33,335 nucleotides of DNA, taken from positions 1-33,335 of the forward strand of contig JALEZZ010000020.1 in NCBI GenBank assembly GCA_022773585.1. Direction: 5' to 3'. Source of the stretch: Selenomonas sp. GTDB taxonomy: Bacteria; Bacillota; Negativicutes; Selenomonadales; Selenomonadaceae. This document shows, piece after piece, positions 7,946-15,105 of the stretch. Numbering within the stretch: the stretch's first letter is position 1; each line of letters opens with the position of its first letter. The notes under the pieces are model-generated. The model saw only the letters and a program-made list of their open reading frames with translations, did no database searches and was not told the origin of the DNA. The translations under genes were made by a program, and so were the position numbers.

Positions 7946-8737
7946 ATGAGTACAAGAAACTTTCATCGGCATCACCACAAATCGAAAAAAGTTGCCCTGT
8001 GCCTTTCGCTCACTGCCACGATGGCGCTGAGTACTGGTTTCACGCAGAACAACGTCCATTCCGTCACGATCAACGTCGATGGCAGAATGATTGAAACCAA
8101 CACGACGCACACGACGCCCGACATCATCCTCGCGCGCGCCGGTGTCAAGATGGACTCCAAGGATGAATACACGCTCAAGAAAATCGATGACCACACGGAA
8201 ATCACCGTGCACAGAGCTGTCCCTGTGAATCTCACGATTGACGGACAGAAAACAACCCTCATGACGAGCAAGCCCACCGTCGGCGATGTGCTCGTAGAAG
8301 CTGGCTACGACCTCGAGAAATACGAGGCAGAGCCAGGATTAGACACGAAAATTCACGAGAATCTCGATATCAAGGTAAAGAAAGCCGCGGCAAGAAACGA
8401 AGAAGCCGCGCGACAGCAGGAAGAACAAGTACAGACGTCCCGGGGCACGCAGCGCTACTCTGCTGCCTACACGATGGAGGCCACGGCCTACATCGCCTCG
8501 GACGGCAACGGCGACGGCATCACGGCCATGGGCCTCGTCGCGCAGCACGGCGTTGTCGCCGTCGATCCGGGCGTCATCCCGCTCGGCACGCGCCTCTACA
8601 TCCCAGGCTACGGCGAAGCCATCGCCGCCGACACCGGCGGCGCCATCTACGGCAACCGCATCGACCTCTGCATGAACAGCTACGGCGAGGCGATGAACTT
8701 CGGGCGCAGATACGTCACGGTGTACGTGCTGGATTGA
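7946..8737 (+). CDS. YabE-like cell-wall protein: DUF348 repeats plus 3D domain
   Basis: Exported protein of 263 residues of the YabE/RpfB-like group, likely a peptidoglycan-cleaving or remodelling enzyme. The N-terminus has a basic stretch then a hydrophobic segment (VALCLSLTATMALSTGF), a signal peptide or anchor. Two DUF348 modules follow (HSVTINVDGR... and VPVNLTIDGQK...), then a Lys/Glu/Gln linker, then a C-terminal 3D domain with MEATAYIA, the PLGTRLYIPGYG segment and AADTGG...GNRIDLC holding the conserved aspartates. No G5 domain is present. GGAAGGGGGA precedes the ATG. In Bacillus yabE also follows yabD, so context supports the call; the enzymatic activity is inferred from MltA-like 3D domains. 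Confidence 0.87.
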   Translation: MSTRNFHRHHHKSKKVALCLSLTATMALSTGFTQNNVHSVTINVDGRMIETNTTHTTPDIILARAGVKMDSKDEYTLKKIDDHTEITVHRAVPVNLTIDGQKTTLMTSKPTVGDVLVEAGYDLEKYEAEPGLDTKIHENLDIKVKKAAARNEEAARQQEEQVQTSRGTQRYSAAYTMEATAYIASDGNGDGITAMGLVAQHGVVAVDPGVIPLGTRLYIPGYGEAIAADTGGAIYGNRIDLCMNSYGEAMNFGRRYVTVYVLD

Positions 8738-8748
8738 TGAAATGAGAT

Positions 8749-8943
8749 GCCTCCCTCTCAGAGGGAGGTGCCCGAAGGGCGGAAGGAGTCTCACAAGCAC
8801 GTTGTATGTAATGCACGATTGCTTTTTATGCGGGCTGCGCAGCCTCTTCGACGCCCGCGTAAGATGCAATCGTGTATCTCATACGCCCATCTTGTGAGAC
8901 TCCCTCAGTCAGCTTCGCTGACAGCTCCCTCTGAGAGGGAGCC
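8749..8943. repeat. Palindromic element R2
   Basis: Same 195-bp architecture as R1 but in the opposite orientation: the arm with mini-hairpin GCCCGAAGGGC is on the left and the arm with AGCTTCGCT on the right. Inner nested stem pairs TTTATGCGGGC with GCCCGCGTAAG. It lies between the 3D-domain gene and a convergent minus-strand gene. Confidence 0.9.
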
Positions 8944-8949
8944 TTTTTT
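8924..8949 (+). terminator. Terminator formed by the right tip of R2
   Basis: The terminal palindrome of R2 (8924-8931 with 8935-8942) is followed by CTTTTTT. It would end the plus-strand transcript of the 3D-domain gene. Among complete elements here only R2 has such a T-run. Confidence 0.65.
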
Positions 8950-8953
8950 GTAC

Positions 8954-9385
8954 TCAGTTTTTTTTGAACTTCAACGTCGCATGATCCGCCTTCGCCTTCT
9001 GGATCAGGGCTTTCAGCCGCTCGATGTTCTTCTTGTGCCGGTCGATGGCGAAGCCGATGCGGGTGTGCTCTTCTTCCGTGAACTCGTCACTTTCGTAGGC
9101 GCGCTCGATGCGGTGCAGGCGGGCCGTGACATCGTCGAGCTCGTCCGTCAGGAGCTTTTCCTCCTGCAGCGCGCAGCCGTAGACGGCGCGGAGCTGGTCG
9201 CGGACGTAGTCTGCATACCCCGGCTCGCCCGACGCGGCTTCGAGGCGCTTTGCCATCATATAGACGATGTCATACGGGCTCTCGCCGCTGTGAATCATAT
9301 TGAGGATTTCCATCTTCATCTGCTGCTCCCGGCCGTGGGGCTGAGACACGATGGGGTCGATGTTGTTTTCTTCTGTTTCTGGCAT
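8954..9385 (-). CDS. Hypothetical coiled-coil protein
   Basis: Unrecognised cytoplasmic protein of 143 residues. It is strongly helical and charged: a segment EQQMKMEILNMIHSGESPYD, then VYMMAKRLEAASG, then a long heptad-like region (QEEKLLTDELDDVTARLHRI ... IDRHKKNIERLKALIQKAKA) that looks like a coiled coil. No signal peptide or membrane segment. The start is set at 9385 because AAGGAG lies six bases before that ATG; an upstream in-frame ATG at 9436 lacks a ribosome site. It sits alone between repeats R2 and R3, convergent with the 3D-domain gene. Codon bias matches its neighbours, so the gene is probably real. Confidence 0.75.
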   Translation of the reverse strand: MPETEENNIDPIVSQPHGREQQMKMEILNMIHSGESPYDIVYMMAKRLEAASGEPGYADYVRDQLRAVYGCALQEEKLLTDELDDVTARLHRIERAYESDEFTEEEHTRIGFAIDRHKKNIERLKALIQKAKADHATLKFKKN

Positions 9386-9445
9386 AGTTGCTCCTTTTGA
9401 AAAAACTTCAGCCTCTCTCGCAGAGAGCAATGTCATTAAGAAGCA

Positions 9446-9621
9446 GGCCCCCTCAAGAGGGGGCTGTCAGCGAAGCTGACTGGGGGAGTAGTTGGGTGCT
9501 GGAGACAGACAAGTATGCGGAACGTTGCTAAGAACTTTAGCGGCAATTGCGTTCTTGCTAGGCTTCAGCATCCTACTACTCCTTCCACCGCTTCGCGGTC
9601 CCCCTCCCTCTAGAGGGAGGC
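9446..9621. repeat. Variant palindromic element R3
   Basis: 176-bp inverted-repeat element with the same plan but different inner sequence. Left arm: GCCCCCTCAAGAGGGGGC, mini-hairpin GTCAGCGAAGCTGAC, then GGGGGAGTAG. Right arm: CTACTCCTTCC, mini-hairpin ACCGCTTCGCGGT, CTCCCTCTAGAGGGAG. The inner stem uses GTGCTG/CAGCAT plus AAGAAC/GTTCTT instead of the GCGGGC stem of R1. With the brnQ promoter it fills the 9386-9786 gap. Confidence 0.85.
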
Positions 9622-9703
9622 TGGAGTTTGAATGGCTTCATGCTTGAGAATCCTATCCTTTATTATATTACAGTCCCACAGAATTGTCACGCGCAAAAAG
9701 TCT

Positions 9704-9732
9704 TTGCTACGTGGACAGGTTTGTGGTATACT
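9704..9732 (+). promoter_or_regulatory. Sigma-A promoter of brnQ
   Basis: TTGCTA (9704-9709), 17-base spacer, TATACT (9727-9732) with an extended -10 TGG. No leucine leader peptide or T-box is seen in the short leader. Confidence 0.7.
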
Positions 9733-9786
9733 GTTGGAAGTTTGAAACTTTCCGTTATATTTTTCCATGAAAGAGGCATCGATTCC

Positions 9787-11127
9787 ATGAACCAGCTCAA
9801 GAAATCCGAGCTGCTCGCGCTCGGGCTCATGATGTTCTCCATCTTTTTCGGGGCCGGCAACCTCATCTTCCCGCCGGCGCTCGGACAAGCGGCGGGAGAT
9901 CATCTCGGCATCGCCATGGCGGGCTTCCTCGCGACGGGCGTCGGACTGCCGCTCCTCGGCGTCGTCGCCATCGCGCTCGCGGGCGGCCGCTATATCGAGC
10001 TCATCCACTCCCGCATGTATCCGTGGTTTGCGACAGCACTGCTCGTCATCCTCTACCTCGTGATCGGGCCGTTCTTCGCCATGCCGCGCACGGGCGCCGT
10101 CTCATTCGAGATCGGCATCCGCCCGTTCCTCGATGCGGGCTCCATCACGCTCGGGCAGGCCGTCTACACGGCGCTGTTCTTCGGCGCTGCCTACTACCTC
10201 GCGCTGAATCCGAGCAAGCTCATGGACCGCGTTGGCAAAATGCTGACGCCGCTTCTCCTCGTCTTCCTCGTCGTACTGATTGCGCGCACGCTCATCTCGC
10301 CGCTCGGCCCCGTGCTCGACGCGGCTGGTGCCTATGTCGCCACGCCATTCTCCCAAGGCTTCCAGGACGGCTATCAGACGATGGATCTCCTCGCGACCAT
10401 CGCCATCGGCACCATCGTCGTCAACGCGGCCCGCATGCGCGGCGTCCAGGGCACGCGCGCGCTCGGCGAAGTCACCCTTTTCTCTGGCCTCATCTCCGTC
10501 GTGCTCATGAGCGCGATCTACCTCTCCCTCTCTTACCTCGGCGCGACGAGTGCTGCCGTCCTCGGCCACTCGGAAAACGGCGGCCAGCTCCTCGCAGCGG
10601 CCGTCGGCATCCTCTTCGGCCCGTGGGGCAACGTCCTGCTCGCCGTCATCATCGCGCTCGCCTGCCTCACGACATGCTGCGGCATCACGAGCGGCGCGGC
10701 ATGGTTCTTCAACAAGCTCCTCAAAAACCGCATCTCCTACGAGCGCCTGTTGTTGTTCTTCCTTCTTTTCTCCTTTGCCGTCTCGAACGTCGGCCTCACG
10801 CAGATCATCGCGCTCGCCGTGCCGTTCCTGCTGCTCATCTATCCGCTCGTCATCGTCTTCGTCGTGCTGTCGCTCTTTGACGGCATCATCGGCAGCCGCC
10901 CCGGCATCTATCGCGGCGCGCTGCTCGCGACGCTCGTCTTCAGCGCCATCGACGCCCTCTCGGCGGCGGGCCTCGGCCTCCCGGCCATCACGGGCGTGCT
11001 CTCCGAGTACGTCCCGTTCTACGGCATCCAGATGGGCTGGCTCGTGCCAGCCGTGATCGGCGCCGTCGTTGGAGGCGTACTGGGCTCGACCGTGAAAGAG
11101 CCCATCGTGGAAGCAGAAAAAGGCTGA
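9787..11127 (+). CDS. brnQ: Branched-chain amino acid:cation symporter
   Basis: BrnQ (LIVCS family) imports leucine, isoleucine and valine with Na+ (or H+). 446 residues, with about 12 hydrophobic segments over the whole length. The N-terminal ALGLMMFSIFFGAGNLIFPP signature is diagnostic. Further segments include GVGLPLLGVVAIALAGG, a segment GPFFAMPRTGAVSFEIG and CLTTCCGITSGAAWFF. An open frame extends upstream to 9628, but that stretch runs through the promoter; AGAGG at 9772-9776 and family alignment favour ATG 9787. The gene is monocistronic, bounded by R3 with its own promoter upstream and R4 plus a terminator downstream. Confidence 0.93.
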   Translation: MNQLKKSELLALGLMMFSIFFGAGNLIFPPALGQAAGDHLGIAMAGFLATGVGLPLLGVVAIALAGGRYIELIHSRMYPWFATALLVILYLVIGPFFAMPRTGAVSFEIGIRPFLDAGSITLGQAVYTALFFGAAYYLALNPSKLMDRVGKMLTPLLLVFLVVLIARTLISPLGPVLDAAGAYVATPFSQGFQDGYQTMDLLATIAIGTIVVNAARMRGVQGTRALGEVTLFSGLISVVLMSAIYLSLSYLGATSAAVLGHSENGGQLLAAAVGILFGPWGNVLLAVIIALACLTTCCGITSGAAWFFNKLLKNRISYERLLLFFLLFSFAVSNVGLTQIIALAVPFLLLIYPLVIVFVVLSLFDGIIGSRPGIYRGALLATLVFSAIDALSAAGLGLPAITGVLSEYVPFYGIQMGWLVPAVIGAVVGGVLGSTVKEPIVEAEKG

Positions 11128-11144
11128 GACTTCGAGCCCTTTTA

Positions 11145-11343
11145 GCCTCCCTCACAGAGGGAGGTGCCCGAAGGGCGGAGGGAGTCTCACAAGCTAGGCG
11201 CTGGAGATGCACGATTGCAGCTTATGCGGGCGTCGAAAGAGGCAACTGCGCAGCCCGCGTAAGTGACAATCGAGTATTGCACACGCCCATCTTGTGAGAC
11301 TCCCTCAGTCAGCTTCGCTGACAGCTCCCTCTGGGAGGGAGCC
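11145..11343. repeat. Palindromic element R4
   Basis: 199-bp copy in the same orientation as R2, directly after brnQ. Left arm begins CTCCCTCACAGAGGGAG with mini-hairpin GCCCGAAGGGC; right arm has AGCTTCGCT and CTCCCTCTGGGAGGGAG. The nested stem pairs ACGATTGCAGCTTATGCGGG with the CCCGCGTAAGTGACAATCG side. Confidence 0.9.
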
Positions 11344-11344
11344 T

Positions 11345-11391
11345 AAAAATGCCCTGCGGAAGGAAAATTTTTTCCTCTGCAGGGCATTTTT
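11345..11391. terminator. Long hairpin terminator between brnQ and the flagellin
   Basis: A 13-bp outer stem (11345-11357 with 11379-11391) encloses a second 7-bp stem (AGGAAAA/TTTTCCT). A- and T-runs at the two ends make it bidirectional. It insulates the following sigma-28 promoter from brnQ. Confidence 0.8.
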
Positions 11392-11394
11392 CAT

Positions 11395-11421
11395 TTAAGT
11401 TTTTTCGGAAATCGACGATAT
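11395..11421 (+). promoter_or_regulatory. Sigma-28 (FliA/SigD type) promoter of flagellin 1
   Basis: TTAAGTTT (11395-11402), 11 bases, GACGATAT (11414-11421), close to the TAAAGTTT-N11-GCCGATAA consensus. The second flagellin gene has the same boxes with identical spacing. Regulation by a flagellar sigma factor is inferred from this match. Confidence 0.8.
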
Positions 11422-11482
11422 ATAGGACGAAAGGATTTAGCGCCCGGATCTCCCTCAGAACCTAAGGAAAGGAACGTTCATC

Positions 11483-12968
11483 ATGGCGATGGTTATCAAG
11501 AACAATATGGCGGCGCAATCGGCGCTTGGCGAACTCAAGAAGAACAACGACAAGCTCGGCAAAGACCTCAAGAAGGTCGCGAGCGGCATGAAGATCAATG
11601 GCGCGGGCGACGACGCGTCCGGCTACTCCATCAGCGAGCGCATGCGCGTCCAGCTGCGCGGGCTCAATCAGGACAACGCGAACGCGCAGAACGCGTCGAG
11701 CTTGCTGAAGACGGCTGACGGCGCCATCAGCTCGACGGTCGACCTCCTGAAGACGATGAAGGAGAAGGCCATCAACGCGGCGAATGATACGAATACGGAC
11801 AAGAATCGCGCGACCATCCAGAAAGAGATCGACCAGTCCATCGACCAGCTCGAAGACAACGCGAACGTCACGTTCAACAACAAGACGCTCTTCGACGGCT
11901 CCGTCGATGTCGGCGACGATGTCAAACAGGTCATTGTCAAAGGCCTCAACAGTGAGTGGATTGACTCGAGCCTGCAGCTCGTCAAAGACACGTATGGCAT
12001 CTCGTTCAACGATGACACGGCGAGCGTGAAAGACATCAAGCTGAATTTCGAGACGGGAACGGGGTCGGCGCTGGCGTCTGCCGGTACGGCGTCTTTGGGA
12101 GGCGTCACGAAAGAGCTCACGCTCAACATCAGCATGGACTACTATTCGGACCTCGTAAAGACCGATCCGAATGGTCTGGCAAAGGGCGGCTACCTCGATC
12201 GTACGCTCTCACATGAATTCACACATGCCGTTATGGCATCGAACATTCGCGATTTCGGCAGCATCCAAAGGCGGTTTTGCCACCTTGGCAGATGCGAAAG
12301 CCGGATTCAAGGCCGATTTTGCAAAAGCTGGCAGTGCTAAGGCGTTCCTCAAGACTTACTGCGACATCGACACGGACAACCTCCGCGACACCGGCTCGGC
12401 CACGGGCTCGAAATCGTGGGTCGGCGAGGAAGCAGACAAAGAAGAAGTCGTCCTCGAAGGTCTGTCCACGCGCTTCTGGTGGTATCCGTCCGCGCAGAAG
12501 ACGACGATCGAGGGCCTCACTGTGGACTGGGGCGACTATCCGCAGCCGGACCTCTCGCATGCGGGCTTCCGCTTCCAGGTCGGCACGAAAGCAAACCAGA
12601 ACATCCTCGCGGCCTTCTCCGACATCCATGCCAACGCCCTTGGCCTGCGCAGCGATACAGGCAACCTCTTCAGCGTCCAGACGCGTGCCGACGCCAAGCG
12701 CGCCCTGACCATCTTCGACCGCGCCCTCCGGAAATCGCTCGACCAGGCGACGACCATCGGCTCCCTCGTGAGCCGCCTCTCGTACACGAGCAGCAACCTC
12801 ACGACGGCCTCCGAAAACGTCCAGGCATCCGAATCCACCATCCGCGACGCCGACATGGCGAAAGAAATGACGGAATACACGAAGTCGAACGTCCTCGCCC
12901 AGTCCGCCCAATCCATGCTCGCCCAGGCAAATCAGAACGCCAGCAGCGTGCTGAGCCTGCTGCAGTGA
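11483..12968 (+). pseudogene. Frameshifted flagellin with flagellinolysin-type peptidase insert
   Basis: Flagellin with conserved N- and C-terminal filament domains and a metallopeptidase-like hypervariable region. Frame one (11483-12340) has the D0/D1 start (MAMVIKNNMAAQSAL, GDDASGYSISERM), then a region ending GYLDRTLSHEFTHAVMASN. HEFTH (12212-12226, H244-E245-H248) is the HExxH zinc motif, and its setting matches flagellinolysins. About ten codons later the frame is lost; the rest, including the C-terminal D1/D0 region ending LSLLQ, is open in the +1 frame from about 12258 to 12968. The downstream EGxAE-type third zinc ligand expected after HExxH is absent in all three frames, so a deletion is more likely than one sequencing slip. 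The ATG has an AAGGAAAGG ribosome site. Confidence 0.8.
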
Positions 12969-12997
12969 TGACAGAGACATGCGACCTGTGATAAAAT
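12968..12997 (+). promoter_or_regulatory. Possible promoter of the toxin-antitoxin pair
   Basis: ATGACA (12968-12973) and TAAAAT (12992-12997), 18-base spacer, starting on the flagellin stop codon. Weak match; inferred because the flagellin is frameshifted and the pair would need its own transcription. Confidence 0.35.
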
Positions 12998-13025
12998 AAA
13001 GACATGGCAGAGGGAGATGACTGCG

Positions 13026-13184
13026 ATGCAAAAAAAAATCGCGAAACCAGAAGCCTATATTGTCGGAGGGAATACGAAGAGGCTGGATAGCCGTACGCCA
13101 GAAGTAGCTTTGAAAATGAAACATCTTTCAAACATGCTGATGAAACGAAACCAGAAACTGTATGAAAGCTTGGCTACGAAATGA
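13026..13184 (+). CDS. Candidate antitoxin, small basic protein upstream of Doc
   Basis: A 52-residue ORF from ATG 13026 ending TGA 13182-13184. The sequence is not one I recognise. It is lysine-rich (starts MQKKIAKPEAYIVGGN, ends NQKLYESLATK), probably helical in its second half, with no membrane segment. AGGGAG lies upstream. Its stop overlaps the start of the Doc-like toxin (ATGA), the usual arrangement of type II antitoxin-toxin pairs. The antitoxin role is inferred from position, size and coupling only; no Phd-like DNA-binding domain is evident. Confidence 0.55.
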   Translation: MQKKIAKPEAYIVGGNTKRLDSRTPEVALKMKHLSNMLMKRNQKLYESLATK

Positions 13185-13585
13185 CACTCCGCGAAGAAAT
13201 CGATATCTTGATACAGGACGTACTGGAAGTGCATGCGGAGCTAGAAAGAAGCGGGATGCCGATAGAATGCGGCATGCATGATAAAGGTTTGCTGGAGTCC
13301 GCAGTGAATGCTCCTTTTCAGACGTTTGCTGGCCAAGACCTCTATCCAGATATCTTTGATCGAGCGGCGCACTTAGGATATGGGATTATCAAGAATCATC
13401 CATTTCGTGATGGCAACAAACGTACGGCAACGCACATTATGCTGCTGTACTTGTTGGTAAATGATATCGATATAAAATATCAGGCCGATGAAATGGAACG
13501 TATCATTTTAGGCGTAGCAGATAGTTCGGTTTCGCCTGAAAAATTGTCGGATTGGCTGCGAGAACACGCAACCGTAGAACTTTAG
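13181..13585 (+). CDS. doc: Death-on-curing (Doc/Fic) family toxin
   Basis: Fic-fold toxin of 134 residues. The core motif HPFRDGNKR lies at residues 73-81, preceded by the family block GLLESAV...F..QDLYPDIFDRAAHLGYGIIKN. In Doc, the Lys in GNKR replaces the Gly of AMP-transferring Fic enzymes and the protein phosphorylates EF-Tu, halting translation; this protein has that Lys, so Doc-type kinase activity is the best guess. It is coupled by a four-base overlap to the small upstream ORF. Its GC content and codon use are lower than in the flanking flagellins, and it splits two flagellin genes, suggesting acquisition by transfer. Confidence 0.85.
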   Translation: MTLREEIDILIQDVLEVHAELERSGMPIECGMHDKGLLESAVNAPFQTFAGQDLYPDIFDRAAHLGYGIIKNHPFRDGNKRTATHIMLLYLLVNDIDIKYQADEMERIILGVADSSVSPEKLSDWLREHATVEL

Positions 13586-13598
13586 AAAAAATTTTAAT

Positions 13599-13625
13599 TT
13601 AAGTTTTACAGATTTTCGTCGATAT
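13599..13625 (+). promoter_or_regulatory. Sigma-28 promoter of flagellin 2
   Basis: TTAAGTTT (13599-13606), 11 bases, GTCGATAT (13618-13625): the same architecture as the flagellin 1 promoter. The leader then contains a small hairpin GCTTCCC-TTTC-GGGGGAGC around 13640-13660, which could stabilise the mRNA. Confidence 0.82.
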
Positions 13626-13699
13626 AGTATAATGTAAGGAGCTTCCCTTTCGGGGGAGCGGCACGGGAATGCATTTTTTTGGAAGGAGAGACTGCTGCT

Positions 13700-15016
13700 A
13701 TGGCAATGGTCGTGAAGAACAATCTCAGCGCGAAGAATACGCTGAACCAACTCAATAAGAATGAAAAGGCGACGGCGAAGGATCTCAAGAAGCTGGCTTC
13801 GGGCATGCGCATCAACAGTGCGGCTGACGATGCTTCTGGCTACTCCATCAGCGAGCGCATGGCCGTGCAGATCCGTTCGCTCGATCAGGATGATGCGAAC
13901 ACGCAGAACGGCACGAGCCTGCTGAAGACGGCGGAAGGCGCGGTCTCCTCGACGGTGGACATCCTCAAGACGCTGAAAGAAAAGGCAATCAATGCTGCGA
14001 ATGATTCGAATACGGATGAGGATCGCAAGGTTATCCAGAAGGAAGTTGATCAGGCTCTCGAGCAGATTGATGACAATGCAAACGTTACTTTCAATGGTTT
14101 GACGCTCGTTGATGGCTCGAAAAATGATCAGGTCATCGGTGATGGTACTTCGACACATCTGACGAATGAAAATTTTGCAGATGGTACCAATATGAGAACA
14201 GAACTCGTCAATCTTACCGGCAAGGATGGCCAAAAACTCGGCATCATGCCAAATGATCAAGTGACGATTTCTTATGTCAAGGATGGCAAGACATGGTCGA
14301 ATACGATTGCGGTAGATGAGACTACGCTTTTTGGCGATATGTTTTCGTGGGATCCTTGCCAGTCTGATATGACGATGACGACGGATCTTGATGAATCGAA
14401 AATTGGAACGGATCAGTTTGGAAATGATGTCTATACCATCGATGGGCGGAGCGCCATTACGTATCGTGCTGCAGAACCGGGATTGAATGGGCAAATTGCA
14501 GGCCTCACAATTTCAGTAGCGGATTCGCATGGGCAGTCGCGCAATACAACGAATACGCTCATTAATGATTTTCGCGAAACCATTCGTGCACAAGACCCAT
14601 CCCAAGATAATGCTCTCGTGCTTCAAACAGGTACGAAGGCAAATCAGTCGCTTAAAGTTGGCTTTACGGATTTGCGTGCAACAGCGTTGGGATTGAAGAG
14701 CAAAGCAGGAGATACAATCCAGCTGACGACTCAGGTCTCGGCAAATGCATCAATTAATGCGTTTGATAATGCCGTAAGCAAGGCACTCGACATGCAGACG
14801 AAGATCGGCGCTGTCCAGAGCCGCCTCTCGTATACGTCGTCGAATATCGTCACGGCGAGCGAGAACACGACGGCCTCGAAGTCGACGATCAGCGATGCCG
14901 ACATGGCGAAGGAAATGACGTCGTACACGAAGAACAACGTCCTCACACAGGCAGCACAGGCGATGCTGGCGCAGGCAAACCAGAGCAGCAGCAGCGTGCT
15001 CAGCCTGTTGCAGTAA
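13700..15016 (+). CDS. Flagellin
   Basis: Main filament protein of 438 residues, exported through the flagellar type III system. N-terminal D0/D1 (MAMVVKNNLSAKNTLNQL, ADDASGYSISERMAVQ, SLLKTAEGAVSSTVDIL) and C-terminal D1/D0 (SRLSYTSSNIVTASEN, SDADMAKEMTSYTKNNVL, ending SLLQ) are intact. The middle (about residues 150-320) is a variable surface domain, lower in GC than the ends, without HExxH. An in-frame TTG at 13679 exists, but GGAAGGAGAG at 13681-13690 fits ATG 13700. It is a paralogue of the broken flagellin upstream; no other flagellar genes are in the window. Confidence 0.95.
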   Translation: MAMVVKNNLSAKNTLNQLNKNEKATAKDLKKLASGMRINSAADDASGYSISERMAVQIRSLDQDDANTQNGTSLLKTAEGAVSSTVDILKTLKEKAINAANDSNTDEDRKVIQKEVDQALEQIDDNANVTFNGLTLVDGSKNDQVIGDGTSTHLTNENFADGTNMRTELVNLTGKDGQKLGIMPNDQVTISYVKDGKTWSNTIAVDETTLFGDMFSWDPCQSDMTMTTDLDESKIGTDQFGNDVYTIDGRSAITYRAAEPGLNGQIAGLTISVADSHGQSRNTTNTLINDFRETIRAQDPSQDNALVLQTGTKANQSLKVGFTDLRATALGLKSKAGDTIQLTTQVSANASINAFDNAVSKALDMQTKIGAVQSRLSYTSSNIVTASENTTASKSTISDADMAKEMTSYTKNNVLTQAAQAMLAQANQSSSSVLSLLQ

Positions 15017-15026
15017 GAACACTCAC

Positions 15027-15057
15027 AGGGCTGCCGCTTTTGCGGCAGCCCTCTTTT
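15027..15057 (+). terminator. Terminator after flagellin 2
   Basis: Perfect 11-bp stem (15027-15037 with 15042-15052), TTTT loop, followed by CTTTTG. It separates flagellin 2 from the adhesin gene. Confidence 0.85.
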
Positions 15058-15105
15058 GTCTAGGGAATGTGTCAATTGGGAATTATGGGAAAGGATCGGA
15101 CCACT

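Noticed and set aside
9733..9786. Leucine attenuator or riboswitch before brnQ
   Set aside because: No leader peptide, no Leu-codon run and no terminator/antiterminator pair are seen.
9628..9786. N-terminal extension of brnQ
   Set aside because: It would be translated through the promoter boxes, and the family begins at the MNQLKKSELLALG region.
4661..11343. CRISPR array
   Set aside because: The repeats are far apart, palindromic and of variable spacing, with no regular spacers and no cas genes.
15053..15105. Promoter for the adhesin gene
   Set aside because: TTGTCT and AATTAT are present but 19 bases apart and weak; not enough to call a promoter.
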